This document shows, in pieces, positions 46,245 through 54,881 of a DNA stretch of 64,000 nucleotides. The notes beneath the pieces were generated by a model. The model worked only from the letters and a program-made list of their open reading frames with translations, had not been told where the DNA came from and searched no databases. A program made the position numbers and the translations under genes. Source of the DNA: Algirhabdus cladophorae (GTDB lineage Bacteria > Pseudomonadota > Alphaproteobacteria > Rhodobacterales > Rhodobacteraceae); the NCBI RefSeq assembly GCF_044772865.1, contig NZ_CP173029.1:620001-684000 (forward strand). The letters run 5' to 3'. The stretch's first letter is position 1; every line of letters starts with the position of its first letter.

Positions 46245-48050
46245 ATGGCTTCTTACGATTACGAGACACATGAATATGACGTGGTTGTTGTTGGTGCCGG
46301 CGGCGCTGGGCTGCGGGCCACATTGGGCATGGCCGAACAAGGCTTGCGCACGGCCTGTGTGACCAAGGTGTTCCCAACGCGCTCGCACACAGTTGCAGCC
46401 CAAGGCGGGATCGCTGCGTCTTTGTCGAATATGGGGCCTGATAACTGGCAGTGGCACATGTATGACACAGTCAAAGGCTCGGATTGGTTGGGCGATACGG
46501 ATGCGATGGAATACCTCGCCCGCGAGGCGCCCAAGGCGGTTTATGAGTTGGAACATTACGGTGTGCCGTTTTCGCGTACCGAAGAAGGCAAGATTTACCA
46601 GCGTCCTTTTGGGGGCCACACCACTGAATTTGGCGAAGGCCCTGCGGTGCAGCGGACCTGTGCGGCGGCTGACCGGACCGGCCACGCGATTTTGCACACG
46701 CTTTACGGGCAGTCGCTGAAAAACAACGCGGAATTCTATATCGAATATTTCGCGATTGATTTGATCATGTCCGAAGATGGCGTCTGTCAAGGGGTTATGT
46801 GCTGGAAGCTAGATGACGGCACGCTGCATCTGTTCAGTGCAAAGATGGTTGTGTTGGCGACTGGCGGCTATGGCCGTGCGTATTTCAGCGCCACGTCGGC
46901 TCACACTTGTACTGGCGATGGTGGTGGTATGGTGGCCCGTGCGGGTCTGCCGTTGCAAGACATGGAGTTTGTGCAATTCCACCCAACAGGTATTTACGGC
47001 TCGGGTTGTTTGATCACCGAAGGCGCGCGCGGCGAAGGCGGCTATTTGACCAATTCCGAAGGCGAGCGGTTCATGGAGCGTTATGCGCCCCAGTACAAGG
47101 ACCTCGCGCCGCGCGATTACGTCTCGCGCTGTATGACGATGGAAATCCGCGAAGGGCGCGGTGTGGGCAAAGAGGGGGATCACATCCACCTCAATCTTAA
47201 CCACTTGCCAGCCGAAACTCTGGCCGAACGCCTGCCGGGTATTTCGGAAAGTGCGCGCATCTTTGCAGGTGTGAACCTGAACAAGGAACCGATCCCTGTG
47301 CTGCCGACCGTGCACTATAACATGGGCGGTATTCCTACAAATTATTGGGGCGAAGTTCTGGCCCCTACGGCCAGCGACCCTGATCGTGTGTCACCTGGTT
47401 TGATGGCTGTGGGCGAGGCCGGTTGTGCTTCGGTCCATGGGGCCAACCGTTTGGGATCAAACAGCTTGATCGATTTGGTGGTCTTTGGCCGTGCCGCTGC
47501 TATTCGCGCCGGTAAGGTTGTGGATGCGGATGCACCTGTGCCGACACCAAACGCGGCCTCCGTTCAGAAGTCTTTGGATCGGTTTGACAACCTGCGTTAC
47601 GCCAAAGGCCACACCCCCACAGCGGATCTTCGCCTTGAAATGCAACGCACCATGCAAAAAGACGCGGCTGTGTTCCGTGCCAATGATACATTGGCCGAGG
47701 GCAAGCGCGCGATGGATGAAGTTGCTGGCAAGTACAAGGATATCGGCGTGTCGGACCGGTCGCTTGTGTGGAACTCGGATCTGATGGAAACCTTCGAGTT
47801 GGCCAACCTGATCCCCAATGCTGTGGCGACAATCACGGCAGCCGAGGCCCGTAAGGAAAGCCGGGGCGCCCATGCCCATGAGGATTACGCCGAGCGCGAT
47901 GATGTGAACTGGCGCAAGCACTCACTGATCCATTTCAAAGGGATCGAGGCGTCGCTGGGCTTCCGTGGTGTACATGAGCAACCGCTGACCAGCCACAATG
48001 ACGGCGGCATCGACCCCAAGAGAATCGCACCGAAAGTGCGGACGTTCTGA
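46245..48050 (+). CDS. sdhA: succinate dehydrogenase flavoprotein subunit
   Basis: The 601-residue flavoprotein is full length. VVVVGAGGAGLRATLGMAEQ (~13-32) binds FAD, and PTRSHTVAAQGGIAASL (~45-61) has the histidine that carries covalent FAD. FVQFHPTGIYGSGCLITEGA (~246-265) and the catalytic Arg region YVSRCMTMEIREGRG follow, then HGANRLGSNSLIDLVVFGR (~397). It oxidises succinate to fumarate. Its TGA overlaps the ATG of a small lipoprotein gene by one base, so that protein is translationally coupled to it. Confidence 0.98.
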   Translation: MASYDYETHEYDVVVVGAGGAGLRATLGMAEQGLRTACVTKVFPTRSHTVAAQGGIAASLSNMGPDNWQWHMYDTVKGSDWLGDTDAMEYLAREAPKAVYELEHYGVPFSRTEEGKIYQRPFGGHTTEFGEGPAVQRTCAAADRTGHAILHTLYGQSLKNNAEFYIEYFAIDLIMSEDGVCQGVMCWKLDDGTLHLFSAKMVVLATGGYGRAYFSATSAHTCTGDGGGMVARAGLPLQDMEFVQFHPTGIYGSGCLITEGARGEGGYLTNSEGERFMERYAPQYKDLAPRDYVSRCMTMEIREGRGVGKEGDHIHLNLNHLPAETLAERLPGISESARIFAGVNLNKEPIPVLPTVHYNMGGIPTNYWGEVLAPTASDPDRVSPGLMAVGEAGCASVHGANRLGSNSLIDLVVFGRAAAIRAGKVVDADAPVPTPNAASVQKSLDRFDNLRYAKGHTPTADLRLEMQRTMQKDAAVFRANDTLAEGKRAMDEVAGKYKDIGVSDRSLVWNSDLMETFELANLIPNAVATITAAEARKESRGAHAHEDYAERDDVNWRKHSLIHFKGIEASLGFRGVHEQPLTSHNDGGIDPKRIAPKVRTF

Positions 48051-48379
48051 TGCAGTATGGGCTGGTACGGTTTTTGGCTTTGGCAGCTTTGTTAGCGGTC
48101 AGTGCATGTGCCGAGGCAGATGCAGTGATCGACCGCGAAGTGCGAGGCCAAGCCAAAGCGGCCGTCAATAACGTGGTTCAAAGCCAGTTTCCGGGCGTGA
48201 ATGCAGCGCCTGTGACAGACTGCATTATCGACAACGCCAGCCGCACCGAGATTTTCCAAGTGGCCAAAGCCAGTGTAACTGGCGCTGATCCCGAGACCGT
48301 TCAATTGGTACTGGAAATCGCCCAACGTCCCGACACAGTGAAATGCATCCTCAACAACGGCGTGTTGTTGCTGGGATAA
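48050..48379 (+). CDS. small lipoprotein encoded inside the sdh operon
   Basis: The 109-residue protein starts with a signal peptide and a lipobox (LALAALLAVSACAEADAV; Cys ~20). The mature ~90 residues have two further cysteines (VTDCIIDN and VKCILNNG). The arrangement is coupled: the ATG overlaps the sdhA stop, and sdhB starts 12 bp after its stop with a GGAGAGAG ribosome-binding site between. I do not recognise a named domain. An inserted lipoprotein between sdhA and sdhB is what I recall from other Rhodobacterales, so it is probably conserved rather than accidental. It may help complex II assembly or merely ride along. Confidence 0.75.
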   Translation: MQYGLVRFLALAALLAVSACAEADAVIDREVRGQAKAAVNNVVQSQFPGVNAAPVTDCIIDNASRTEIFQVAKASVTGADPETVQLVLEIAQRPDTVKCILNNGVLLLG

Positions 48380-48391
48380 GGAGAGAGCAAG

Positions 48392-49171
48392 ATGGTTCAA
48401 CTGACCCTTCCTAAGAACTCGAAAATGACGACGGGCAAAACATGGCCCAAACCTACGGGTGCGACGAACGTCCGTAAATTCAGCATCTATCGCTGGAACC
48501 CGGATGATGGCCGGAACCCACGGGTGGATACGTATTTCGTCGATATGGATACTTGTGGTCCGATGATTTTGGACGCGCTGATCAAGATCAAGAACGAGAT
48601 TGATCCGACCCTGACCTTCCGCCGCTCGTGCCGTGAGGGGATCTGTGGTTCGTGCGCCATGAACATCGATGGGATCAACACGCTGGCCTGTATTTATGGC
48701 ATGGATGAGGTGAAAGGCGACGTCAAAATCTACCCGCTGCCACACATGCCTGTGGTCAAGGATTTGATCCCTGATCTGACACATTTCTATGCTCAGCACG
48801 CTTCGATCATGCCGTGGCTCGAGACGAAAACGAACCGCCCGGCCAAGGAATGGCGTCAGTCCATTGAGGACCGAAAAAAGCTGGATGGTCTTTATGAATG
48901 TGTGATGTGCGCGTCCTGTTCCACATCGTGTCCGTCCTACTGGTGGAACGGTGATCGCTACCTTGGCCCAGCGGCCTTGTTACATGCGTATCGCTGGATC
49001 ATCGACAGCCGGGATGAGGCCACGGGCGAGCGTTTGGACGATCTGGAAGATCCGTTCAAACTTTATCGCTGCCACACGATTATGAACTGCACAAAGACCT
49101 GCCCAAAAGGCCTGAACCCGGCCAAAGCCATTGCATCGATCAAACATATGATGGTCGAGCGCAGCGTCTAA
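48392..49171 (+). CDS. sdhB: succinate dehydrogenase iron-sulfur subunit
   Basis: The 259-residue iron-sulfur subunit has the [2Fe-2S] motif SCREGICGSCAMNIDG (~73-88) plus TLAC, the [4Fe-4S] motif CVMCASCSTSCPSYWW (~170-185) and the [3Fe-4S] motif CHTIMNCTKTCPKG (~229-242). It carries electrons from the flavin to ubiquinone in complex II. It is the last gene of the sdh operon; a GC-rich hairpin with a T6 tail follows 26 bp after the stop. Confidence 0.98.
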   Translation: MVQLTLPKNSKMTTGKTWPKPTGATNVRKFSIYRWNPDDGRNPRVDTYFVDMDTCGPMILDALIKIKNEIDPTLTFRRSCREGICGSCAMNIDGINTLACIYGMDEVKGDVKIYPLPHMPVVKDLIPDLTHFYAQHASIMPWLETKTNRPAKEWRQSIEDRKKLDGLYECVMCASCSTSCPSYWWNGDRYLGPAALLHAYRWIIDSRDEATGERLDDLEDPFKLYRCHTIMNCTKTCPKGLNPAKAIASIKHMMVERSV

Positions 49172-49196
49172 ACCCCTAGCTTTGCGTCTTATTCAG

Positions 49197-49227
49197 CCCG
49201 CGTGCCCTTTTGGTGCGCGGGTTTTTT
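49197..49227 (+). terminator. rho-independent terminator of the sdh operon
   Basis: CCCGCGTGCC pairs with GGTGCGCGGG (two G-U pairs) around a 5-base loop, followed by six T residues. It lies 26 bp after the sdhB stop and is the clearest intrinsic terminator in the window. Confidence 0.85.
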
Positions 49228-49328
49228 CATGCCGATTTGAGACGTCATTGCCAGTTCGGGCCGCGCTTTTTCTATTTTAGGAAAAACTTAACAACGCAGG
49301 ATTATGCCTAAAGCGCGTCTGATTATGT

Positions 49329-51065
49329 TTGGCAGGCGCGTTATGGGTATCGGATAAATTCTTGAGCGTTTGGTTAACCCCTGCGACCCCCTTGTTTGTG
49401 GTCAACAGCACTGTGATTGGGCTGCAGATGGATGCAGACCTCACGGCATTGGTGGGCGGCGGCTATGTCGCGGTTTGGACCCACCAATCTGGCGCGCCTG
49501 CGCAACTGCGTGCACAGCTTTTTGATGCAGCTGGGTTTGCCTCTGGGCCGGAGATGGCGTTGACGGCTGATTTGGTGGGCCAGCAGACCCGCGCCGAGGT
49601 CGTAGCCCTTGCGGATGGCGGTTTTTTTCTGACGTACACCAGTTCACATTATGGATCGGCATTAGGGGTTTTTGGCCAAAGGTTTGACGCAAGTGGCGTG
49701 GCGCAACCGGATGTTTTTGCGGCAAAGCCAAACTCGCAAAAGGTCCATTTTGATAGCTCGGCGGTCCAGCTGGCGAACGGTGATCTGTTGATGAGCTACA
49801 CGGCCCTCGGACGTGACGGATCGGACATGGGCATTTATGCACAACGGTTTGATTTGGATGGCAGAAAAATCGGGGCCGAGCTGCGGATCAACGACTTTAG
49901 CACAGGCGCACAATCTGATTCTCAGGTCATTGCCTTGGCAAATGGCGGGTTTGGCGTGTTGTACCGATCCCGCGGGATCGATGGCAGCGATTTTGGGATC
50001 GCAACGCGCTGGTTTGATGCCATGGGGGCCGAGGTTTTGCGCGAATCTGTGGTAAATCAGACGGTTGATGGGGATCAATTGGATGGTGGCATGGTTCAAC
50101 TGGCCTCTGGGGAGGTGGTTGTCGTCTGGCAATCTGATGGCGCGCCGGGCACGGATACGGGCATTTACGCACGTGTAATTTCTCAGGATGGTCTGGCGTG
50201 GGGCGCTGAATTTGCCGTGGCAGCTGCGGGGCAAGGCAATCAGATCACGCCGTCTGTTTTGGCACTACCCGATGGGGGGTATACAGTGCTGTGGCAGGGC
50301 GCTGAAAACAGCATCCAGGCCCAGCGGTTTGATGCAAATCACCTCAGTGTTGGGACGGCGACGCAGGTCAATTCCGGGACGAGCGGTGCTTTACAAAACC
50401 CCCAAGGTGCAATTTTAGAAAACGGTGACATGGTCTTGACCTGGGGCACCACCAATGACGGATCTGGCAACGGGATTGAGGCGCAGATTTTTCAGGGCGC
50501 TTATATTGGAACCGCTCGGGCGGATCGATTGGATGACACCGCCCAGACCAACCGAATGTATGGTGAGGATGGGGCCGACATCCTACGTGGGCTGGACGGT
50601 GCAGACATTATCGAAGGCCAAGGCGGGCGTGATACGCTGTTGGGAAATGAAGGGGCGGACAAGCTATATGGCGGCAATGGCCATGATAAACTGCGCGGCG
50701 GTCAGGGTGATGACCGTTTGCACGGCGGACAAAAGAACGATGTTTTGACCGGTGGACGCGGCGATGATCGGCTTACTGGCGGACAGGGGGATGATATGCT
50801 TACCGGTGGTGCGGGTCAGGATGTTTTCATTTTTAGGTCCGGGGATGGCCGCGATGAAATTCTGGATTTCGATCTGGCGACAGAGGCGCTTTGGCTGGAT
50901 GCGGACATCTGGGGTGGTGGATTGACTGCGCGCCAAGTGGTGAGCAATTTTGCTGAAATACAGAGCGACGACGTGGTTTTCGTGTTTTCATCTGAGGATC
51001 AGATCCGTTTGCGGGATGTCAGTGATTTGGAGGCCCTAAGCGGTGCCATCGACTTGATCTCGTAA
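49329..51065 (+). CDS. RTX calcium-binding protein with probable seven-bladed propeller
   Basis: The frame gives up to 578 residues. Residues ~35-390 contain seven tandem units of 50-55 residues, each with a core like LADGGFxxxY/W (for example LVGGGYVAVW, LANGDLLMSY, LASGEVVVVW, LPDGGYTVLW). They strongly suggest a seven-bladed beta-propeller. Residues ~405-500 are ~10 RTX nonapeptide repeats (GGNGHDKL, GGQGDDRL, GGAGQDVF), which bind calcium. The last ~75 residues resemble the C-terminal secretion region (FRSGDGRDEILDFD). This predicts type I secretion and an adhesin- or enzyme-like surface role. No ATG fits: candidate starts are TTG at 49329 or 49362, with ATG at 49428 losing only ~33 residues. 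No secretion genes adjoin it. Confidence 0.8.
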   Translation: MAGALWVSDKFLSVWLTPATPLFVVNSTVIGLQMDADLTALVGGGYVAVWTHQSGAPAQLRAQLFDAAGFASGPEMALTADLVGQQTRAEVVALADGGFFLTYTSSHYGSALGVFGQRFDASGVAQPDVFAAKPNSQKVHFDSSAVQLANGDLLMSYTALGRDGSDMGIYAQRFDLDGRKIGAELRINDFSTGAQSDSQVIALANGGFGVLYRSRGIDGSDFGIATRWFDAMGAEVLRESVVNQTVDGDQLDGGMVQLASGEVVVVWQSDGAPGTDTGIYARVISQDGLAWGAEFAVAAAGQGNQITPSVLALPDGGYTVLWQGAENSIQAQRFDANHLSVGTATQVNSGTSGALQNPQGAILENGDMVLTWGTTNDGSGNGIEAQIFQGAYIGTARADRLDDTAQTNRMYGEDGADILRGLDGADIIEGQGGRDTLLGNEGADKLYGGNGHDKLRGGQGDDRLHGGQKNDVLTGGRGDDRLTGGQGDDMLTGGAGQDVFIFRSGDGRDEILDFDLATEALWLDADIWGGGLTARQVVSNFAEIQSDDVVFVFSSEDQIRLRDVSDLEALSGAIDLIS

Positions 51066-51113
51066 CTGCAGACTACTAGCCTTTCGGAACCTGTAACCAA
51101 CGAGGTCCCCTTT

Positions 51114-51956
51114 ATGGCCGAACCCCTAGATGCCGCCGCGCGTCGTTTGATCGAACCCGTCATTTGCTATCCCCCGGATAGTCTAGCCCCTGTCGATTTA
51201 GACCCGTTTCGTGAGGCGCGTATTGAGGCTGAATTGGTGGACAGTGTCACAGTACCTGCCCGGGATGCGGCCTGTTTTGAGGTGCCTGCAGGGCATTTTT
51301 TCCGGATCACCTCGATTGAAGGTCCGCAGGTTGGGGATTTGAACCTATGGAACGCCGCGAACTTGGCCGAGCGGTTTTATTCGGGCAAAACCCGCGCGCT
51401 ACATGGCACGCATTTGACGACGCGGGATCATATGTGGTCGTCCTTTCCGCAGCTTAGACCGATGGCAACTGTGGTCCATGACACCTTGGAATGGTATGGC
51501 ATCGACACCTTTGGCGGTTCTGTGCATGACGTGATTGGCACGCGCTGTGATCCGTACACCCACGCGCTGTTGTCTGGTGGGGGGCAGTATCACCACTGCT
51601 GCCATTCGAATTTAACCCGGGCTTTGGCAGATCATCAAGGGATCAGTTTGGCCGAGGCCGAACCGTTGGTGCATGATGTGTTGAACGTCTTTATGTGCAC
51701 CGGGTTTACCCGTGACACGGGCCAATATTTTATGAAAGCCAGCCCGGTACGGCCCGGGGATTACATCGAATTTTTCGCACAGATTGATTTGCTAGGGGGG
51801 CTGAGTGCCTGTCCGGGGGGCGATTGTTCATCAGAGCATTCCAGTGATGTGGCCCGCTGCCACCCGCTATTGGTTGAGGTGTTCAAGCCTCAGGATCCGG
51901 TTGCCGGTTGGACGGCGCCTGCGCTGAATGCCTATGATGGCAGCCACGGCGCTTAG
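51114..51956 (+). CDS. DUF1989 protein, urea-carboxylase-associated family
   Basis: The 280-residue protein has the DUF1989 pattern. VPARDAACFEVPAGHFFRIT (~45-64) is followed by GPQVGDLNLWN, then TRDHMWSSFPQLRPM (~102), CDPYTHALLSGGGQYHHCCH (~142-161, metal-type His/Cys cluster) and LNVFMCTGFTRDTGQYFMKA. The family was named from genes beside urea carboxylase, and related proteins act in urea/guanidine and one-carbon metabolism. Here it is isolated from the urease operon by 40 kb. A gene of unknown partner lies downstream on the other strand (deoD). Reaction unknown. Confidence 0.83.
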   Translation: MAEPLDAAARRLIEPVICYPPDSLAPVDLDPFREARIEAELVDSVTVPARDAACFEVPAGHFFRITSIEGPQVGDLNLWNAANLAERFYSGKTRALHGTHLTTRDHMWSSFPQLRPMATVVHDTLEWYGIDTFGGSVHDVIGTRCDPYTHALLSGGGQYHHCCHSNLTRALADHQGISLAEAEPLVHDVLNVFMCTGFTRDTGQYFMKASPVRPGDYIEFFAQIDLLGGLSACPGGDCSSEHSSDVARCHPLLVEVFKPQDPVAGWTAPALNAYDGSHGA

Positions 51957-51987
51957 GTATTGAGTGCACATCTCCCGTTTCGGGCGG

Positions 51988-52692
51988 TTAGATGAAGGCA
52001 GCTGTCAGGGCAATCTCAACCATGTCGCCAAAGCTTTTCTCGCGTTGATCCGCGGGGAGGGCTTCGTGAGTCAGCAGGTGATCCGAAACGGTCAGAACTG
52101 CCAAAGCGCGGCGTTGATGGCGGTGGGCCAGATTGTAGAGCTCGGCTGCTTCCATTTCGACGCCCAAAATACCGTGGCGGGTCATTTGTTCGGTCAAATC
52201 GGGGCGTTCATCATAAAAGACGTCGGACGAGTAAATGCCGCCCACATGCGTGGTCACATCCAGTTTTTCGGCTGCATGATAAGCTTTGTGCAACAGGTCA
52301 AAGTCGGCGCAGGGGGCAAAGTTGATTTCCTTGAAAATCCCGCGTGAGGGGGTCGACAAGCTGGTGGCGGATTGGGCGAGTATCACGTCACGGATGGCCA
52401 CGTCGTTTTGCATCGCGCCGCAAGATCCGATGCGGATCAGGGTTTGGGCGTTGTATTCAGTGATCAATTCATTGGCGTAGATCGACAGGGACGGCATGCC
52501 CATGCCAGACCCTTGGATCGTGACGCGGTGGCCGTTCCAAGTGCCGGTAAACCCCAGCATGCCGCGTACTTCGTTGACCAGTTTGGCGTCTGTCAGGAAC
52601 GTCTCGGCCGCCCATTTGGCGCGGTAGGGATCGCCAGGCATCAAAACAGTTTCAGCGATATCGTCTTTTGCGGCGCCAATATGGATGGTCAT
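51988..52692 (-). CDS. deoD: purine-nucleoside phosphorylase, DeoD type
   Basis: The 234-residue protein is a hexameric-type purine nucleoside phosphorylase. Its conserved blocks are PGDPYRAKWAAETF (~20-33), GSGMGMPSLSIYANELIT (~62-79), IRIGSCGAMQ (~84) and GVEMEAAELYNLAH (~177-190) with the ribose-binding Glu. It cleaves purine nucleosides to base and ribose-1-phosphate. It is downstream of ecm on the same strand after 72 bp, but no functional link is evident. Length is normal. Confidence 0.94.
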   Translation of the reverse strand: MTIHIGAAKDDIAETVLMPGDPYRAKWAAETFLTDAKLVNEVRGMLGFTGTWNGHRVTIQGSGMGMPSLSIYANELITEYNAQTLIRIGSCGAMQNDVAIRDVILAQSATSLSTPSRGIFKEINFAPCADFDLLHKAYHAAEKLDVTTHVGGIYSSDVFYDERPDLTEQMTRHGILGVEMEAAELYNLAHRHQRRALAVLTVSDHLLTHEALPADQREKSFGDMVEIALTAAFI

Positions 52693-52764
52693 GCTTTTTG
52701 TATCCTCTGGAGGGTTTGGATATTTTCACTAAGAAAAAGCATGTTTTGGCGGGTGGGTAAATCG

Positions 52765-54744
52765 CTATTCGGCGGCAAGGCTGTGGTGGCTGACCAGATC
52801 GACGATGTCGCTCATGATGACATTCAGTTCAAAATCTTTGGGCGTGTAGACCTTGGCCACGCCCATGGCGCGCAGTTGTTCAGCGTCGTCCTCGGGAATG
52901 ATCCCACCCACGACAACCGGGATATGGCCCAAACCGTTATTGCGCATTTTTTCCATCAGGTCTTGGATCAAAGGAATATGAGAGCCGCTGAGGATCGACA
53001 GGCCCACCACATGGGCCGCGTCGTTCTGGGCCGCTTGGACGATTTCATCCGGGGTGAGGCGGATGCCTTCGTAAGAGATATCCATGCCACAATCGCGCGC
53101 ACGGGCGGCAATTTGTTCCGCGCCATTGGAGTGCCCGTCGAGCCCGGGTTTGCCCACAAGGAATTTCAGGCGTCGGCCCAATTGGTCGCTGACCGTGTTC
53201 ACGGCCTCGCGGATGTCGTCCAAGCCTTCGGTGCGGTTGGATGGGCTTTTGCTGACCCCAGTGGGGCCGCGATATTGCCCGAAGGCGGCACGTACCACAT
53301 CGCCCCATTCGCCTGTTGTGGCCCCGGCTTTGGCGGCGGCAACGGTGGCGGGCATGATGTTTTCACCGGTTTTGGCGGCTTGGCGCACAGCAGCGAGAGC
53401 GGTTTCAACGGCTTGGCTGTCGCGGGCTGCGCGCCATGCGTCCAGCCGCGCGATTTGATCGGCTTCAGCGTCTTTGTCCGCGACCATGATCGCCTCGTCG
53501 CCCGCGGTGAGCGGGCTTTCCTCGTGTTGTTGGAACTTGTTGACGCCGACCACCGTCGTCTCGCCACCTTCGATGTTGCTGATCCGGTCCGCGTTTGCCT
53601 CGACCAAACGGGATTTCATATATTCAATCGCCTCATTGGCACCACCCATAGCATCGATTGTGGCAAGCTCCGCCCGTGCGCCGTCTTTGAGCGCCTCTAC
53701 TTTGCGGTCAACTGCGGGATTGCCGTCGAACAGGTCGTCATATTCCAAAAGGTCTGTTTCAAACGCCATGATTTGTTGCATGCGCAAGGACCATTGCTGA
53801 TCCCACGGGCGGGGCAGGCCAAGCGCCTCGTTCCACGCGGGCAATTGCACGGCGCGGGCGCGGGCGTTTTTGGACAGGGTCACGGCCAGCATTTCGATCA
53901 GGATGCGGTAGACGTTGTTTTCGGGTTGTTGTTCAGTTAGGCCAAGGGAGTTTACTTGGACACCGTAGCGGAAGCGGCGGAATTTGGGGTCTTCTACGCC
54001 ATATCTTTCGCGACAAATCTCGTCCCACAGATCCACAAAGGCGCGCATTTTGCACATCTCGGTCACAAAGCGGATGCCTGCGTTCACAAAGAAACTGATG
54101 CGGCCCACCATGGCAGGGAAGTGTTCGGCGGGGACTTTGTCCTTGAGATCATCCAGCACAGCGGTGGCTGTGGCGAGGGCGAAGGCAAGTTCTTGTTCAG
54201 GCGTCGCACCGGCCTCTTGCAAGTGATAGGAACACACGTTCATCGGGTTCCATTTTGGAAGGTGCTCGCGGGTGTAGGCGGCCACATCGGTGATCATGCG
54301 CAGGCTCGGCTGGGGCGGGCAGATGTAGGTGCCGCGCGATAGGTATTCTTTGATGATGTCGTTTTGCACAGTGCCTTGCAGGGCTGATACATCGGCGCCT
54401 TGTTCCTCGGCTACGGCAATATAAAGGGCCAGCAGCCACGGGGCCGTTGCGTTGATTGTCATAGAGGTGTTCATTTGATCCAAAGGGATGTCCTTGAACA
54501 GGGTGCGCATATCGCCAAGATGTGCGACGGGCACGCCAACTTTGCCGACCTCGCCCCGGCTGAGTTCATGGTCGCTGTCATAGCCAGTTTGGGTGGGCAG
54601 GTCGAAGGCCACGGACAGGCCTGTTTGCCCCTTGGCAAGGTTCCCACGATAGAGGGCGTTTGATGCTTTGGCAGTCGAGTGGCCAGCATATGTCCGAAAG
54701 AGCCAAGGACGATCTTTTTGCGGGCTTTGCTGCGACTGCGACAT
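52765..54744 (-). CDS. ecm: ethylmalonyl-CoA mutase (adenosylcobalamin-dependent)
   Basis: The 659-residue protein has a methylmalonyl-CoA-mutase-type TIM barrel (TYAGHSTAKASNALYRGNLA ~17; QTGYDSDHELSRGEVGKVGV ~51; CSYHLQEAGATPEQELAFAL ~167). A C-terminal cobalamin domain has the DxHxxG motif in LDGHSNGAEQ (~533), GLSILSGSHI (~578) and GGIIPEDD (~612). Length and context fit ethylmalonyl-CoA mutase (~650 residues in R. sphaeroides) rather than the ~710-residue methylmalonyl-CoA mutase. Crotonyl-CoA carboxylase/reductase is encoded 1.6 kb away on the opposite strand. It converts (2R)-ethylmalonyl-CoA to methylsuccinyl-CoA. No cobalamin riboswitch is visible upstream. Confidence 0.93.
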   Translation of the reverse strand: MSQSQQSPQKDRPWLFRTYAGHSTAKASNALYRGNLAKGQTGLSVAFDLPTQTGYDSDHELSRGEVGKVGVPVAHLGDMRTLFKDIPLDQMNTSMTINATAPWLLALYIAVAEEQGADVSALQGTVQNDIIKEYLSRGTYICPPQPSLRMITDVAAYTREHLPKWNPMNVCSYHLQEAGATPEQELAFALATATAVLDDLKDKVPAEHFPAMVGRISFFVNAGIRFVTEMCKMRAFVDLWDEICRERYGVEDPKFRRFRYGVQVNSLGLTEQQPENNVYRILIEMLAVTLSKNARARAVQLPAWNEALGLPRPWDQQWSLRMQQIMAFETDLLEYDDLFDGNPAVDRKVEALKDGARAELATIDAMGGANEAIEYMKSRLVEANADRISNIEGGETTVVGVNKFQQHEESPLTAGDEAIMVADKDAEADQIARLDAWRAARDSQAVETALAAVRQAAKTGENIMPATVAAAKAGATTGEWGDVVRAAFGQYRGPTGVSKSPSNRTEGLDDIREAVNTVSDQLGRRLKFLVGKPGLDGHSNGAEQIAARARDCGMDISYEGIRLTPDEIVQAAQNDAAHVVGLSILSGSHIPLIQDLMEKMRNNGLGHIPVVVGGIIPEDDAEQLRAMGVAKVYTPKDFELNVIMSDIVDLVSHHSLAAE

Positions 54745-54769
54745 AGGGGCACCTTCCGACTCAGTTTGA

Positions 54770-54782
54770 GTAATTTAATTAC
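54770..54782. promoter_or_regulatory. GTAATTTAATTAC palindrome between ecm and acyltransferase genes
   Basis: A perfect dyad with 6-bp arms and a central T lies 26-38 bp upstream of ecm, in the divergent region with the acyltransferase gene. It may be an operator or simply an AT-rich promoter element. Confidence 0.35.
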
Positions 54783-54881
54783 GTTAAGGAGGTGACTACC
54801 GCAACAAAATGGCGCTGTCAATTCGCTGCATTGCGGCATGGGGTCATTTACCAATGGTCCAAAGCCTGCGACTGTGCGGCT

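Noticed and set aside
54792..54881. N-terminal extension of the acyltransferase from GTG at 54792
   Set aside because: The AAGGAGGTG overlaps the would-be start too closely to act as its ribosome-binding site, and the added residues lie before the expected membrane segment.
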